The notes under the pieces were generated by a model. It did no database searches and was not told the DNA's origin. It worked only from the letters and a program-made list of their open reading frames with translations. A stretch of DNA of 46,159 nt from Serratia bockelmannii (GTDB lineage: Bacteria > Pseudomonadota > Gammaproteobacteria > Enterobacterales > Enterobacteriaceae). Made by a program: the position numbers and the translations under genes. Below, piece after piece: positions 24,349-33,563 of the stretch. Location: contig NZ_VOUX01000024.1 in NCBI RefSeq assembly GCF_008011855.1, positions 1-46,159 of the forward strand, written 5' to 3'. Position 1 is the stretch's first letter, and each line of letters starts with the position of its first letter.

Positions 24349-27300
24349 CTATGCCCCTGGGCGAGGGAATGCGGTTGCGGGTTTGACTGTATTCTCCGGC
24401 ACGTCGTCCCGGCGCTGCGGGGTGTGCGCCGGAGGCGTGTACTCGCGCGTGAACCCCAATTGTTTATGCAGCGCCGGCGGGCACTTTGCCGGCTCAACGA
24501 GAGGGGCATACAACCGCTCTTTTTCGCCTTTGAGATTGAACACAAAAGCGTTGCTAGCACCTTCCTCATTGTTGATGGCATTACCATGACCGATCGGTGT
24601 TAGGCCTTCAGGAGTGATAATGTTGAGCGTCAAATAGCGATGACCATTGGTATGAGTACAAAGTTTGCCGAGTACTGGGTGATATGCATCCTGATATTTC
24701 ACCATTCCCTGTACATAGTCGCCGAGCCCTTTGATCAGAAGCAATTTGAGTTGTTTCTCCGCATCCAGTGTTTTAATTAGCGCGGTGCCTGCATCCTGGG
24801 TGTGGGCCGGTAGAGGTGTAACTGCAGGACGTGTTGACGGAGGTTCGGTACCTTCCCCATTAGGTTTTAACCAGACCAGTCCGTGCTGCAGTGTTGGCAT
24901 TGGAGGAATAGGCAGTTTTGCCTCGGTTGCCAGCTGGATCACCTGTTGCTGCAGTGCGTGATAATGCGTCATATCATAAGCATGCAGCGCCGCCGGCGGC
25001 GCCAACTGCTGTTCGTTCCGAACTAATAATGAGGGGTCGATAGCCGGCTTTATTTCCCAATGGTTGCGGTGCGTGGTGATCTGCTCCGTTTGTTCTACGC
25101 CGTGTTTGTCTACCACTACCTTCCCTTGTGGGTCTCGCATTTTTGCCTCTACGGTGACCTCTTTGCGGCCGAGCCAGGTTAGCGTGACGATATCGCCTTT
25201 GGTCAAGCCACTCTCCGGTACTACCCGAGACAGTTCTTTGCCCCAGACAAACTTCTCTCCGTCTGCTGTACGCAGTTTGATGTAGTAACTATTACTCTCA
25301 GAGTTATCGAAGTTGTACTTGGCCTGTCCATGATCGAGTAATGTGCCGGTCAATCCCGCTTCGCCTTCAGCACGACTGGCATTTTGCGCCGCCTCTTGTG
25401 GCAGCGATACCGGTTGAAGCTCTGGCGGCAAGGCGTTTGCTGATTGCATCGAAACGGAGGATTTATTGGGTTCCGCTGCTTCAGGGACAATCGCGGATAT
25501 CGGTGATCCCGCCGGTGACGGTTTGTCAGCGGGGGCGGGTTCGTCGGTGAGGCGCTGCCTTGCTTCCTCAAGCATCACCTGCTGCTGGGCGTTCTTCATT
25601 TTGAGGTCGAGGTTGTATTCCGCAATCAATGTGATGGCACGTTGTTTGAATTCGTCGCTGCCGGTGAGTTCAATACGACCACGGTACTGCTCTCGCGCAA
25701 CCAACAGAGCACTCAGGATCATGGCGTCGTTCTGGCTGGCTTGGGCAGTCGCCATCAACAAGCGATCACCGTGGTCAACAAACGCCGCTTCGCCGGCAAA
25801 AAGATATTTCACTGAACGACCGTCTGCTGCCATTTCATGAGTGATCTGTTGCATTAAGGCATCCAGATCTAATGGTTTCGCCGCGCGCGTCTGGCTACCA
25901 ATAGGCGTCTCAATGTGGATACCGTCGACTTCTGCAGAAGATGAAGTTGGATCAGCCTGTTCTTTTTCTACTGCAGGTCGCGGCGCCAGCCGACTGGCAA
26001 AAGAAACGGGTTTCTCCGGTACGGAGTCTTCTGCCTCCGAGCTGGAAATAGGTGCAAAAGCTGTCGGATTTACAGGTTCTTTGTGATCTCTAGATGCGGG
26101 CTGCTCATCTACAGAAGGAGGAGATGGAATAACGATAGGGGCAATTTCTGCCGTTTTTGATTTTTCTATAAGAGCCTCATTCTCCATGACGGCGTCTGCT
26201 ATATGGCTGTAGTCGGTGAACTCGTTTGGCACATTGGCAGTGACGTGATCGGGCAATACCTGATCTGATGCTGATTCAACGACGTTAGGTGTAGGTTCAG
26301 AAGGTTCATCGGTAAGCACTGGCGGAATAGCTACGATTTCTGTGTCGTTAGCCACATGATCTGGTTCCGGGTTGGTCATCTCTGGTACGACCGGAGTATT
26401 TGGCATGGTTGCCTCTTGTTGATGAGTTGGTTTTAGCATTGCCTGCACCGGGGATAGCTGTTCGCTCAGTGCCGCCAGTCCGTGAGTAATATGTAGATCA
26501 TTGAAGTCCGTTAGCTCCTGCCGGCGTTCCTCCGGGCTGAACGTTGGTAATAGAACCATGCCACCGGTTAGTGCCGCGGCTTCTTCTGCTTTTTCTTTTC
26601 CTGGATTTCCCGGACGTTTCGGCTTAGGCAAGTCGTCATCTGCTAAAAAAATCATGGGACTATCGGGGTATTTATTTTTCAGCGCGCCAGCGACTTTAAC
26701 CAAGTTGCCGGAGTCGACGGTCATTACCACTGGGTGATGCAGTGCCATTGCGCCGCTGGCTGCGGTGGCGTATCCCTCTGCCATAACAATGGGGGAGCCA
26801 TTCTTAAGCGTACCGCCGACGACGAAGAAACATTCCTCTTTCTGACCGTTTTTGGTCAACATCTTGGCGCCGTCCGGCTTTATGGTTTGAAGAGAACGAA
26901 TCTCACCGTCGACGTTGCACAGGGGAATTTTCAGGTTACCTTGGCGATCGAGGCGCACTCCCGAAGATGCTTTGACCATTTTTCGTTGAAGATAAGGGTG
27001 ATCATGGCTGGCCTGTGAGAGTTGTGCGTAAATGCGACTCTGGGTTTTAGCGACAACATTTTGTTCGTTTTTTATTTCTTCGTTACGCTTGTAGCGTTCT
27101 TGTGCTGCCAGCGCTTTTTGATGCGCCAGAACGGCCGGATCGGGTTTTTCCGTAGCCAATGACCAAGTGTGCCTCATTCCTCCGTCTCTGTGGTCGGCGA
27201 ACCATCCGTTAATAAAACCGTTGAGGTGACCAACGTACACACCGGATTTTTTTCCCGGCTTGTCGTCCTGCATAGCAATTCGGTGTGTCTTGCCATCCAT

Positions 27301-27579
27301 TTCCAGCATGTTTCGTCTATCAAAGACGCCGCCTAGAGACTCAATAAAATCTTGGAACTCCCTTTTTGCATCACCTTGCTTTTCAGGTTTGGCCAGTGTG
27401 GGATCGATGCGCCACTTAGCGAGTTTGCTGAGGTCAGCCCCAGGGTTGGCATACCAGGATTTAGCTTCGTTATCGAAGGTGAGGGCGTTGCCCCCATCCG
27501 GAAGTTTTCCCGCTGCGCGAAACGCTTCTTTGCGTTGTTCAACGGGGATCACCAAATAGGTGGGTTCGGTAGCTATCAT
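24349..27579 (-). CDS. sogL: Conjugative DNA primase Sog (TraC/SogL-like)
   Basis: A 1076-residue multi-domain protein exported with the DNA to prime synthesis in the recipient. A DUF5710-like start (about 5-60) leads into the primase part, with a TOPRIM-like core: AEGYATAAS with E268 as candidate acid, and FLADDD (D314-D316). From about 390 a long Glu/Pro/Ser-rich region follows. An LPD7-like module (LFAGEAAFVDHGDRLLM) lies near 595-660. Then come GQAKYNFDNSESNSYYIKL modules found in relaxase tails, and a final domain. ATG 26406 (residue 392), with AGAGG upstream, could produce a primase-less short form as SogS does in ColIb/R64. Confidence 0.88.
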   Translation of the reverse strand: MIATEPTYLVIPVEQRKEAFRAAGKLPDGGNALTFDNEAKSWYANPGADLSKLAKWRIDPTLAKPEKQGDAKREFQDFIESLGGVFDRRNMLEMDGKTHRIAMQDDKPGKKSGVYVGHLNGFINGWFADHRDGGMRHTWSLATEKPDPAVLAHQKALAAQERYKRNEEIKNEQNVVAKTQSRIYAQLSQASHDHPYLQRKMVKASSGVRLDRQGNLKIPLCNVDGEIRSLQTIKPDGAKMLTKNGQKEECFFVVGGTLKNGSPIVMAEGYATAASGAMALHHPVVMTVDSGNLVKVAGALKNKYPDSPMIFLADDDLPKPKRPGNPGKEKAEEAAALTGGMVLLPTFSPEERRQELTDFNDLHITHGLAALSEQLSPVQAMLKPTHQQEATMPNTPVVPEMTNPEPDHVANDTEIVAIPPVLTDEPSEPTPNVVESASDQVLPDHVTANVPNEFTDYSHIADAVMENEALIEKSKTAEIAPIVIPSPPSVDEQPASRDHKEPVNPTAFAPISSSEAEDSVPEKPVSFASRLAPRPAVEKEQADPTSSSAEVDGIHIETPIGSQTRAAKPLDLDALMQQITHEMAADGRSVKYLFAGEAAFVDHGDRLLMATAQASQNDAMILSALLVAREQYRGRIELTGSDEFKQRAITLIAEYNLDLKMKNAQQQVMLEEARQRLTDEPAPADKPSPAGSPISAIVPEAAEPNKSSVSMQSANALPPELQPVSLPQEAAQNASRAEGEAGLTGTLLDHGQAKYNFDNSESNSYYIKLRTADGEKFVWGKELSRVVPESGLTKGDIVTLTWLGRKEVTVEAKMRDPQGKVVVDKHGVEQTEQITTHRNHWEIKPAIDPSLLVRNEQQLAPPAALHAYDMTHYHALQQQVIQLATEAKLPIPPMPTLQHGLVWLKPNGEGTEPPSTRPAVTPLPAHTQDAGTALIKTLDAEKQLKLLLIKGLGDYVQGMVKYQDAYHPVLGKLCTHTNGHRYLTLNIITPEGLTPIGHGNAINNEEGASNAFVFNLKGEKERLYAPLVEPAKCPPALHKQLGFTREYTPPAHTPQRRDDVPENTVKPATAFPRPGA

Positions 27580-27592
27580 GAGGTTTCCTTAC

Positions 27593-27892
27593 TTATTCGA
27601 AAAACTTGCGATACCACCAGGGACGGCCGGTAACTGAGGTTCCGCGGAGTAGGTGGTGGAGACGCTGAAACAACACCGTTGGGGTTAATCCGAACAGGGA
27701 CAAAATTTTGTAAATGCCGAGTGCGAGCAGGCAGAACATGAAAGTCATCATGGATGGCCAAATGGCGCAAAGCAGGAACAACAGGTACACCAGAACGGGA
27801 ATACCGAGGATCGTTGCCGGCCGACCGCTGTCGAGCCAGGGTGAGTAGTCTTTCCCACCGCTGTCGATCCAGGGGGAATTGTTTTTGCTCAT
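27593..27892 (-). CDS. traK: Transfer protein TraK (IcmT-like)
   Basis: A 99-residue small membrane protein with an N-terminal W-x-DSG repeat (NNSPWIDSGGKDYSPWLDSG), two hydrophobic stretches (about 27-48 and 50-70) and a basic tail ending WWYRKFFE. Size and plan match IcmT and R64 TraK. Its ATG overlaps the traJ stop by 4 nt, and it precedes sog by 13 nt, the same order as in IncI1 plasmids. Confidence 0.85.
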   Translation of the reverse strand: MSKNNSPWIDSGGKDYSPWLDSGRPATILGIPVLVYLLFLLCAIWPSMMTFMFCLLALGIYKILSLFGLTPTVLFQRLHHLLRGTSVTGRPWWYRKFFE

Positions 27893-29049
27893 GAACCCTC
27901 CTTGTTTCTCGCAGTAAACAGCGGATAGCCCATGACCTGTTTCGCGGTCTCTTCATCAACACGCCCGGCGGTAAACAGTCGCCATGTGTGGTCAACAATG
28001 CGATGTTCCCGCGCAGCAAGTTCACCGTTAATCATTTCTGGCCAGCGCGAGTAGTGAACTTCACCCAATTTTCGGCGCCATGCTTCATCAAGCAGAACGT
28101 ATTCCCGAACCGCTTGGCGTTTACCGTCGGTGGTCGGCAGCAAACGCTGAACGATCAGGAAACGTAATGCATCGAGAAGGTCGAAGGCGACTTGCTCGCG
28201 AGCATCGGCCGGCGCCATTAGGATGCATCGAGAAAATGCATGGCCAGGAGAAAATGCGTGCAAAGTGCTGAGTGTCAGGTGACCGGACTGGGCGCACGCT
28301 ACTGCTGCTTGCAAAGTCTCCAGGTCACGAATTTCACCAACCCCGATAAGGGTCGGTGCCTGGCGTAATGAGAGACGGAGCCCGTGGGCAAAACTTGGAA
28401 CGTCCCGGCCGATTTCCGACTGCTGGGGTCGTAGCTGCCAGGTAGGCCCACCGAAAAGGTATTCGACCGGATCTTCGTAGGTCACCAATTTCCCGTGCGG
28501 GTGAGTTTCTCCGTAGTGCTGATATATCGACGCCAACAGGGTTGATTTACCTGAGCCGGTCACGCCACAAACCAAACCGAGGCCATCGAGGGGCAACAGG
28601 TTTTGGCGCAGGTCGTCTTCCAATCCCAGGCTGTCCAATGGGGGGATGGCGGTTGGAATGACACGCAGCGTCACTGCCATAGCGGTATTAAGCGCGCCAA
28701 TCGTAGCCTGAATGAAGTTGCTGCGAAAACGGACGCGCTCCCCGCGCGCCAGCCCGTACCGGCCAGTATTGTCACCTTCGAGCTGTAATGGCCGATCTGC
28801 GCCTTGGCCGCTTTGCACCATGGCCTTGATATCAGGTGTATAGATACTGTCGATCAGGTGTAACAGTTTGGCGTGATCCAGCGGGAACTGACTGGCGGTA
28901 ACCTTACGGCCATGATGATCCACGACGATTTTGCTGCCGCTTTGCAGATGGATATCGGAAACTTTATGGCGGTAACAATGGATGAAAAATTCACGGAGTC
29001 TGTCGGGGGTAAGCCCCCCGCTGAAGTCAAAATCGGTGAGGGCTATCAT
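27889..29049 (-). CDS. traJ: Transfer ATPase TraJ (DotB, PilT/VirB11-class)
   Basis: A 386-residue secretion ATPase. Walker A GVTGSGKS is at about 162-169 and is followed by the Asp box region (YEDPVEYLFGG), the Walker B-like LIGVGEIRDLETLQAA, and the His box (GHLTLSTLHAFSPGHAFSR). I start at ATG 29049 because AGGAG lies directly upstream and the resulting length fits DotB/TraJ; the frame can be opened further back, but would then overlap traI by 86 nt. It powers the type IVB channel together with TraU. Confidence 0.92.
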   Translation of the reverse strand: MIALTDFDFSGGLTPDRLREFFIHCYRHKVSDIHLQSGSKIVVDHHGRKVTASQFPLDHAKLLHLIDSIYTPDIKAMVQSGQGADRPLQLEGDNTGRYGLARGERVRFRSNFIQATIGALNTAMAVTLRVIPTAIPPLDSLGLEDDLRQNLLPLDGLGLVCGVTGSGKSTLLASIYQHYGETHPHGKLVTYEDPVEYLFGGPTWQLRPQQSEIGRDVPSFAHGLRLSLRQAPTLIGVGEIRDLETLQAAVACAQSGHLTLSTLHAFSPGHAFSRCILMAPADAREQVAFDLLDALRFLIVQRLLPTTDGKRQAVREYVLLDEAWRRKLGEVHYSRWPEMINGELAAREHRIVDHTWRLFTAGRVDEETAKQVMGYPLFTARNKEGS

Positions 29050-29062
29050 CAATGCTCCTGTT

Positions 29063-29851
29063 TTATTGTCGGGTGTTAACCGTTGGCTTCCAGCGCTTTT
29101 TATCCAGCTCGAATCCAGCGTGCTGTTTGAGCTCACGGGTACGATCACCGATCGTCACCTTGTCGCGGGAACCCGTGACTGTCTGCAGCTGTTCACTGAC
29201 GACCGGCGGGGTAATGATCCCTTGCTGTAGCAGCGTGGTGTAACGCAACATGCCGGTGTAATCGCGCGTCAGGCGGTTGAAATTGCTCTCGAGCGTGCGA
29301 TCAGCGCTCTCGCGCCCGTCCTGCCAACCTTTTTCTACCGCCGCGCGCCACACCGCTTCTTCATTTCCGTTCTTTGGGCGGATGTCAGTGGGAATATCAG
29401 TATTGATAGTCAACCCAGCCAGCAAATACTGTCGCCAGGTGGGCGGATTACTGACGAACCTTTCAGGGAGCAGGATGCTGTAAGTCTTATTTGCTGTGCG
29501 AATCTGCCTGTCAGTAATGTGTGCCAACGATTCTGAAGCAACTATGACCGGCGGTAACCAACCCTGACGGCTAATCAGTGGTGCGAAGGTGTACATTCTG
29601 TTCAGTGCGTCGTTTTGGGCGTTTAAAGCTTGCTGCAGCTCCCAGGCGCGCTGCGCTTTGCCGCCGCGGAACCCCACGGTCTGCCCAGCTTCGTTCATCA
29701 GCTGCCAGAGAGTGTCGTTCAATCCATGTTTATCCGGTGCCTTTGGCGACAAGTAAGCCCCGATATCTGGGGGCGGGCCCCCTTCCAGAACGGCCGCACC
29801 GGCCGCCGTGCTGAGCAACCCCAGCCCGAGGGCAAGAGCGAGTTTTTTCAT
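29063..29851 (-). CDS. traI: Transfer protein TraI (DotC-like)
   Basis: A 262-residue exported protein of the DotC family: signal peptide to about residue 19 (LALGLGLLSTAAGA), then ALNRMYTFAPLISRQGWLPPVIVASE and AVEKGWQDGRESADRTLESNFNRLTRDY, which are hallmark segments. In Legionella DotC is a lipoprotein; here no lipobox Cys is present, so this one is more likely periplasmic. The TraI name is IncI usage, unrelated to the F relaxase. Its ATG overlaps the traH stop by 4 nt. Confidence 0.9.
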   Translation of the reverse strand: MKKLALALGLGLLSTAAGAAVLEGGPPPDIGAYLSPKAPDKHGLNDTLWQLMNEAGQTVGFRGGKAQRAWELQQALNAQNDALNRMYTFAPLISRQGWLPPVIVASESLAHITDRQIRTANKTYSILLPERFVSNPPTWRQYLLAGLTINTDIPTDIRPKNGNEEAVWRAAVEKGWQDGRESADRTLESNFNRLTRDYTGMLRYTTLLQQGIITPPVVSEQLQTVTGSRDKVTIGDRTRELKQHAGFELDKKRWKPTVNTRQ

Positions 29852-30306
29852 GCTGGCATTCCTTTTTTAAGGGGCAACATAAAGAACAGACGCAGCTCAT
29901 GCGATTGCTGTTCAAGCTGTGCCCGCCAGTCTATTTGCGTTCGCACAAGGCGGAGTACTTGTTCGAAGGTGACGTCGCTGGCATGCAATGTGAGTGGCAA
30001 CGGAAGTCGCACGCCGGTATAGGCGAATGACAAGCCGCGCATGTGAGCCAGTTGGCTGAGCAGTTCGATGGCATCACCATCCCAATCGACAGTAATGCGT
30101 TGTGAATTGGCGGTGATCTTGGGTGTGAATAAAACTGGGCGCACTTGGTTCAGCGCCTCAGATTGATAGAGCGTCGCTGTGATGTTCTGGATTGACTGCG
30201 CCGCGGGAGTGACGGCCGCTGTTGGAGTGACAATAGAGTGCGGCGCTGGCGTACAGACGCAGTCGCTTAAACCGAACAGGGCGGCGATCATAGGTAAACG
30301 TTTCAT
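29848..30306 (-). CDS. traH: Outer-membrane core lipoprotein TraH (DotD-like)
   Basis: A 152-residue DotD-family protein with a secretin N-domain-like fold (ITVDWDGDAIELLSQLAHMRGLSFAYTG, then LPLTLHASDVTFEQVLRLVRTQIDW). The N-terminus MKRLPMIAALFGLSDC suggests a lipoprotein, with Cys16 as the acylated residue, although Asp at the -1 position is unusual for a lipobox. With TraI and TraN it builds the outer-membrane ring. It starts 25 nt after the pilV stop, joining the pilus and transfer parts of one operon. Confidence 0.88.
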   Translation of the reverse strand: MKRLPMIAALFGLSDCVCTPAPHSIVTPTAAVTPAAQSIQNITATLYQSEALNQVRPVLFTPKITANSQRITVDWDGDAIELLSQLAHMRGLSFAYTGVRLPLPLTLHASDVTFEQVLRLVRTQIDWRAQLEQQSHELRLFFMLPLKKGMPA

Positions 30307-30331
30307 GAGAGGATGTCCTGCGAGATATGAA

Positions 30332-31732
30332 TTATTGATAGCTGAGAACGTTAAACTGGCCCGGCCCGCAGCTATGAGCTGGTAAAGGGTTGGAGATCAC
30401 GTTGTAGCTTGCACCCGCCGGAACGGCGAAGGTAATGGAAGTTTGTTTCGCCCATTGGACGTTATTGTTAATGCTGCTGGCAACATTCATGCCGTTTACG
30501 GTTGCCTCTAAAGCATAAGTGTTAATGCAACTGCCATCCTCAACATCCCATCGTTTGGGCGATTGGCCCCCGCTCGCGATGATCCAAAGCGTCGATGCCC
30601 CTTGGTTCGAGCCAGAGAAAATACCTTCGTGATAGCCCAGACTTTGATAAGCACCGTTGCTTTTCCCTGTGCCGCGCCAGACACCGTTTTGACAGACAAG
30701 CAGACCTCCGTCAGGCATGCGGCCAACCAAGCCATTTGGCCAACAACCGGTGTTCTCTTGTGCTTGGCCATCAAGCTGTAGATATTCGCCTACTGAGGCT
30801 CGTCCATCGGCTCGAACCGTTCCGCCTTTGAGCTGGCCACCGGTGTAGATCCCTTTATTGTTGACTGATCTGATCCAGTCGTTGTCGTCCATATAAAGGC
30901 CACCGCCGTGGTCTTCGTTGAGCCAACCTTTTCCGTGTTTTGTGATAAGCCAGCCCCCGTTAGAGCGGACATCCCCGTTGGCGCCAATCCAGCCGTCTGA
31001 CCAGACGTTTTCCCGTGCTATCAGGCTTTTCCCGTTAACGTTATTGGCACTGTTTAGATCGTTCCCCCCCATATCTATAGCGGTGTGCATTTTATTTAGG
31101 TCTGGTCGCCCGTTGACTTGATAGCGGTATAGACGGTCACTCTCTTCAGTGCCTCCGTCTAATATATCCGACGTCAGATACGCAACCAGATGGCCACTTT
31201 GGCCATTCAGTCCCATATTAGACAGGTTGACCTGCCAGCCTCCGCCGGCGCCGTTGGCAACATTGACGGGTTCGATATACCCCCCCAAGCCAGACGTGTT
31301 CTGAGCGATATAGCGTTGGCCCTTGAACGTAATATTTTGACCGCCGGCAGTCAGTACAAAGGCGACCAGTTTGTCGGTTTGCGAAGGATTGCGTGTCACG
31401 GCAAGAATATAGGTTTGGGCGTTGTTGTTGGTCAGAGAAAACCCTGCCGGCAAATATCCTTTGTCGCGTAGGGTTTGACCGGTTAGCGTGACGTTGCCGC
31501 CCCCTTTGACCTGATTCAGCAAGGTGTCGTAGTTATCTTTCACGTATCGACGAGCTCCTTGGCTCACTGTGCTCAGGTGCGTCGCGGTGACGACCCATGT
31601 TTGTTCTTCTATATAGTTCGAATATCTTTCCAGCCCAATAGGAGCGGCAATCAACACGATCGCCAGAACGATGGCCATAGAAACCAGCGCACCCCCACGG
31701 TTGATACGATGAGTGGCAATTTCAGCAGTCAT
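30332..31732 (-). CDS. pilV: Pilus-tip adhesin PilV (fixed, no shufflon)
   Basis: A 466-residue minor prepilin placed at the tip of the thin pilus; in R64 its variable C-terminus chooses the recipient by binding lipopolysaccharide. The N-terminus NRGGALVSMAIVLAIVLIAAPIG is prepilin-like without Glu at +5. The constant region runs to about 335 and contains YVKDNYDTLLNQVKGGG and IDMGGNDLNSANNVNGK. ENTGCWPNGLVGR marks the place where R64-type variable ends begin, and the following 130 residues are the single C-terminal cassette. I see no sfx-like repeats, alternative cassettes or rci recombinase: traH follows after 25 bp. It overlaps pilU by 4 nt. Confidence 0.9.
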   Translation of the reverse strand: MTAEIATHRINRGGALVSMAIVLAIVLIAAPIGLERYSNYIEEQTWVVTATHLSTVSQGARRYVKDNYDTLLNQVKGGGNVTLTGQTLRDKGYLPAGFSLTNNNAQTYILAVTRNPSQTDKLVAFVLTAGGQNITFKGQRYIAQNTSGLGGYIEPVNVANGAGGGWQVNLSNMGLNGQSGHLVAYLTSDILDGGTEESDRLYRYQVNGRPDLNKMHTAIDMGGNDLNSANNVNGKSLIARENVWSDGWIGANGDVRSNGGWLITKHGKGWLNEDHGGGLYMDDNDWIRSVNNKGIYTGGQLKGGTVRADGRASVGEYLQLDGQAQENTGCWPNGLVGRMPDGGLLVCQNGVWRGTGKSNGAYQSLGYHEGIFSGSNQGASTLWIIASGGQSPKRWDVEDGSCINTYALEATVNGMNVASSINNNVQWAKQTSITFAVPAGASYNVISNPLPAHSCGPGQFNVLSYQ

Positions 31733-32397
31733 AGGGCACCTGAAGAGAGCAATTGAGGGGAGCTACTGGCTACAACCGCCAGTAACATGAATAGCCAGGG
31801 AGCATAAGGTTGAGTCTTTTTGTTCATCAGTAATGCCCCTGCGATAAACAGCAATAATGCACATCCGCTCAGCACGCTGGCGAGCTGCCAGGGAAACCAG
31901 GCGCTCAGCGCGGCGATCAAATGCACATCGCCCATGCCGAACCCTTCTTCACCCCGCAGATGCTTGGCGCCGTAGTGAAAGGCATAGAGGAACAAAAACA
32001 TGCCGATACTGCCTGTAAGTGCCTCAGTCAGGGTAAGTGCACTTCCTGGCATCACGGTAAACAGCAGACCTGTCAGCCAAAAACCCGAGGTATATCGCAG
32101 CGGTAGCCAGTAATTGCGTAAATCGAGCAGTACCATGGGAATGCCCCAGGCCAGCAGCCCCAGAATTTTGACGGTACCTAACCAGGGATGGCCCACAAGG
32201 GCCGTTGTTGCGATCAGTGCAGTACCGGTGCCGACGAAAACTATTGTGACGCCTCTGATCTGCAGCCGAGTGAGGGGCGGACCATCATGTTCAAGCAAGA
32301 ATTTTTTCGCTCGATGAACCAACGGCAGGGTGCCAATAAACAGAGTGGCGCTGGCGCATACCATCAGCAAAGAGAACTTCAGGAGATACAAAGCCAT
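31729..32397 (-). CDS. pilU: Prepilin peptidase PilU
   Basis: A 222-residue polytopic aspartic protease that cleaves the PilS and PilV leaders. The catalytic aspartates are D92 (VLLDLRNYWLPL) and D157 in the GxGD motif (GFGMGDVHL). Six to seven hydrophobic spans are visible. The N-terminal zinc/methylase domain of PilD-type enzymes is missing, as in R64 PilU. It overlaps pilT by one base and pilV by 4 nt. Confidence 0.92.
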   Translation of the reverse strand: MALYLLKFSLLMVCASATLFIGTLPLVHRAKKFLLEHDGPPLTRLQIRGVTIVFVGTGTALIATTALVGHPWLGTVKILGLLAWGIPMVLLDLRNYWLPLRYTSGFWLTGLLFTVMPGSALTLTEALTGSIGMFLFLYAFHYGAKHLRGEEGFGMGDVHLIAALSAWFPWQLASVLSGCALLLFIAGALLMNKKTQPYAPWLFMLLAVVASSSPQLLSSGAL

Positions 32398-32882
32398 CAG
32401 GCAGCACCTCCTTTCAGTTTCATGTACATCGCATACACTTTCCGCGCGTAAATCATACGCCTCGGACCGTTGTTATCTGCGAATCCGGCGTTATAGGAGC
32501 CGAGGCATTGCCAATTTACCCCGCATTGTTTGAGGTGCTTTGCCAATATCCAGGCCCCGATCTGCACGTTGAGACAGCTGTTGGTCAGCAAATCCTGCTC
32601 ACTGCGGATGAGGCCCAGCGCACGCAGCTGGGGAATATGTCGGTCATTGATTTGCATCAGCCCGAAGTCACGGCTGGTAACTCGTCCTGCTTTATCGCGA
32701 TTTTTTCCAATGGCTTGAGGATTTAGGCTGCTTTCGACAGTCGCCATTGAGCGAAGTAATAAAGGATCAACTTTATAGCGCGCACCCGCCTCGTTAAAAC
32801 AGAACGCCTGTGCCGGCAACGAGAAAAATAGTGCCCAGCCCAGCGCCAGACAGGCCAGGGCTCGTTGAAAGGAAGACAACAT
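32397..32882 (-). CDS. pilT: Lytic transglycosylase PilT
   Basis: A 161-residue exported muramidase (lytic transglycosylase, VirB1-like) opening peptidoglycan for pilus assembly. Signal peptide to about residue 26 (ALFFSLPAQA). The catalytic Glu is E50 in LLLRSMATVESSLNPQAIG, followed by DFGLMQIND and NVQIGAWILA, then the SYNAG motif. IncI usage of the name pilT; it is not the retraction ATPase of type IVa pili. A strong hairpin lies in the 54-nt gap after pilS. Confidence 0.92.
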   Translation of the reverse strand: MLSSFQRALACLALGWALFFSLPAQAFCFNEAGARYKVDPLLLRSMATVESSLNPQAIGKNRDKAGRVTSRDFGLMQINDRHIPQLRALGLIRSEQDLLTNSCLNVQIGAWILAKHLKQCGVNWQCLGSYNAGFADNNGPRRMIYARKVYAMYMKLKGGAA

Positions 32883-32903
32883 GAGAATGCACTCCAGATG
32901 GAG

Positions 32904-32926
32904 GCCGGCAACAGAACGTTGCCGGC
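32904..32926 (-). other. Hairpin after the major pilin gene
   Basis: GCCGGCAAC (32904-32912) and GTTGCCGGC (32918-32926) form a perfect 9-bp stem with a 5-nt loop, 11 nt past the pilS stop. No U-run follows. A 3' hairpin behind the major subunit gene can stabilise that part of the mRNA and raise pilin output over the minor genes. Confidence 0.75.
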
Positions 32927-32936
32927 AGGATGGGCA

Positions 32937-33527
32937 TCAGGTGTTGCTGGTAAAGGTAAGGGTGTTCTGACCAACAGATCCTTTATCGGCAGTACACTGC
33001 GCCCCCACGGCGCTGGCAGCGATCGCGCCATTCGTCGATGTGCCGTTTACCATGGTGGTAACAACACTCGGCGCTGCACTCAGTTTGGTGGCCAGAGTAA
33101 TGCACGCCTCTTGAGGAACGGCCGCGTAAGTCAGAGAGAAGGAGGATTTCTGCCCACCGGCCGTTGCCACGGGTTGCACGGTGACAGCGCCCCCCCACAG
33201 GTTTTGCAACTTGGCGCTACCCGAGGATTTGGTACCGACAACCGACATGTTGGCCGGCGCCCCCCCGAACTGGATCAGCGCACCGGTCATGGCGTCAGCG
33301 GCGGCAAAATTATAGATGCCGGATGTTTTCAACATGGCGCGGGTATTGGTCATGAGCTCCGCAGCATTACTGTACTCTGTGTTGCCATCGTTACGATTAA
33401 ACAGACCGCCACCTTGTGTGATAGCGACAGCCAATACAGCAAGGACAATAACAAACCAGATCATTGCTTCAATCATAGTTATTGCACCACGGTTGACAGC
33501 CGAGCGAGTGTTTTGCGTGAGTTCCAT
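32937..33527 (-). CDS. pilS: Major thin-pilus subunit prepilin PilS
   Basis: A 196-residue type IVb prepilin, the main subunit of the thin pilus needed for mating in liquid. The short leader ends around G14/A15; the hydrophobic assembly helix is AITMIEAMIWFVIVLAVLAVAI. Glu20 would be +5 if PilU cuts after Ala15 and +6 if after Gly14. Two Cys in the C-terminal half (in EACITLA and GAQCTAD) can form the D-loop disulfide. It lies between pilR and pilT, as in R64. Confidence 0.92.
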   Translation of the reverse strand: MELTQNTRSAVNRGAITMIEAMIWFVIVLAVLAVAITQGGGLFNRNDGNTEYSNAAELMTNTRAMLKTSGIYNFAAADAMTGALIQFGGAPANMSVVGTKSSGSAKLQNLWGGAVTVQPVATAGGQKSSFSLTYAAVPQEACITLATKLSAAPSVVTTMVNGTSTNGAIAASAVGAQCTADKGSVGQNTLTFTSNT

Positions 33528-33563
33528 TACTATTTCCTTTAGGTATCGTAGAGAGTGGACGGT

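Noticed and set aside
30332..30760. Shufflon remnants at the pilV end
   Set aside because: No repeated sfx-like sites or inverted alternative ends could be found by eye.
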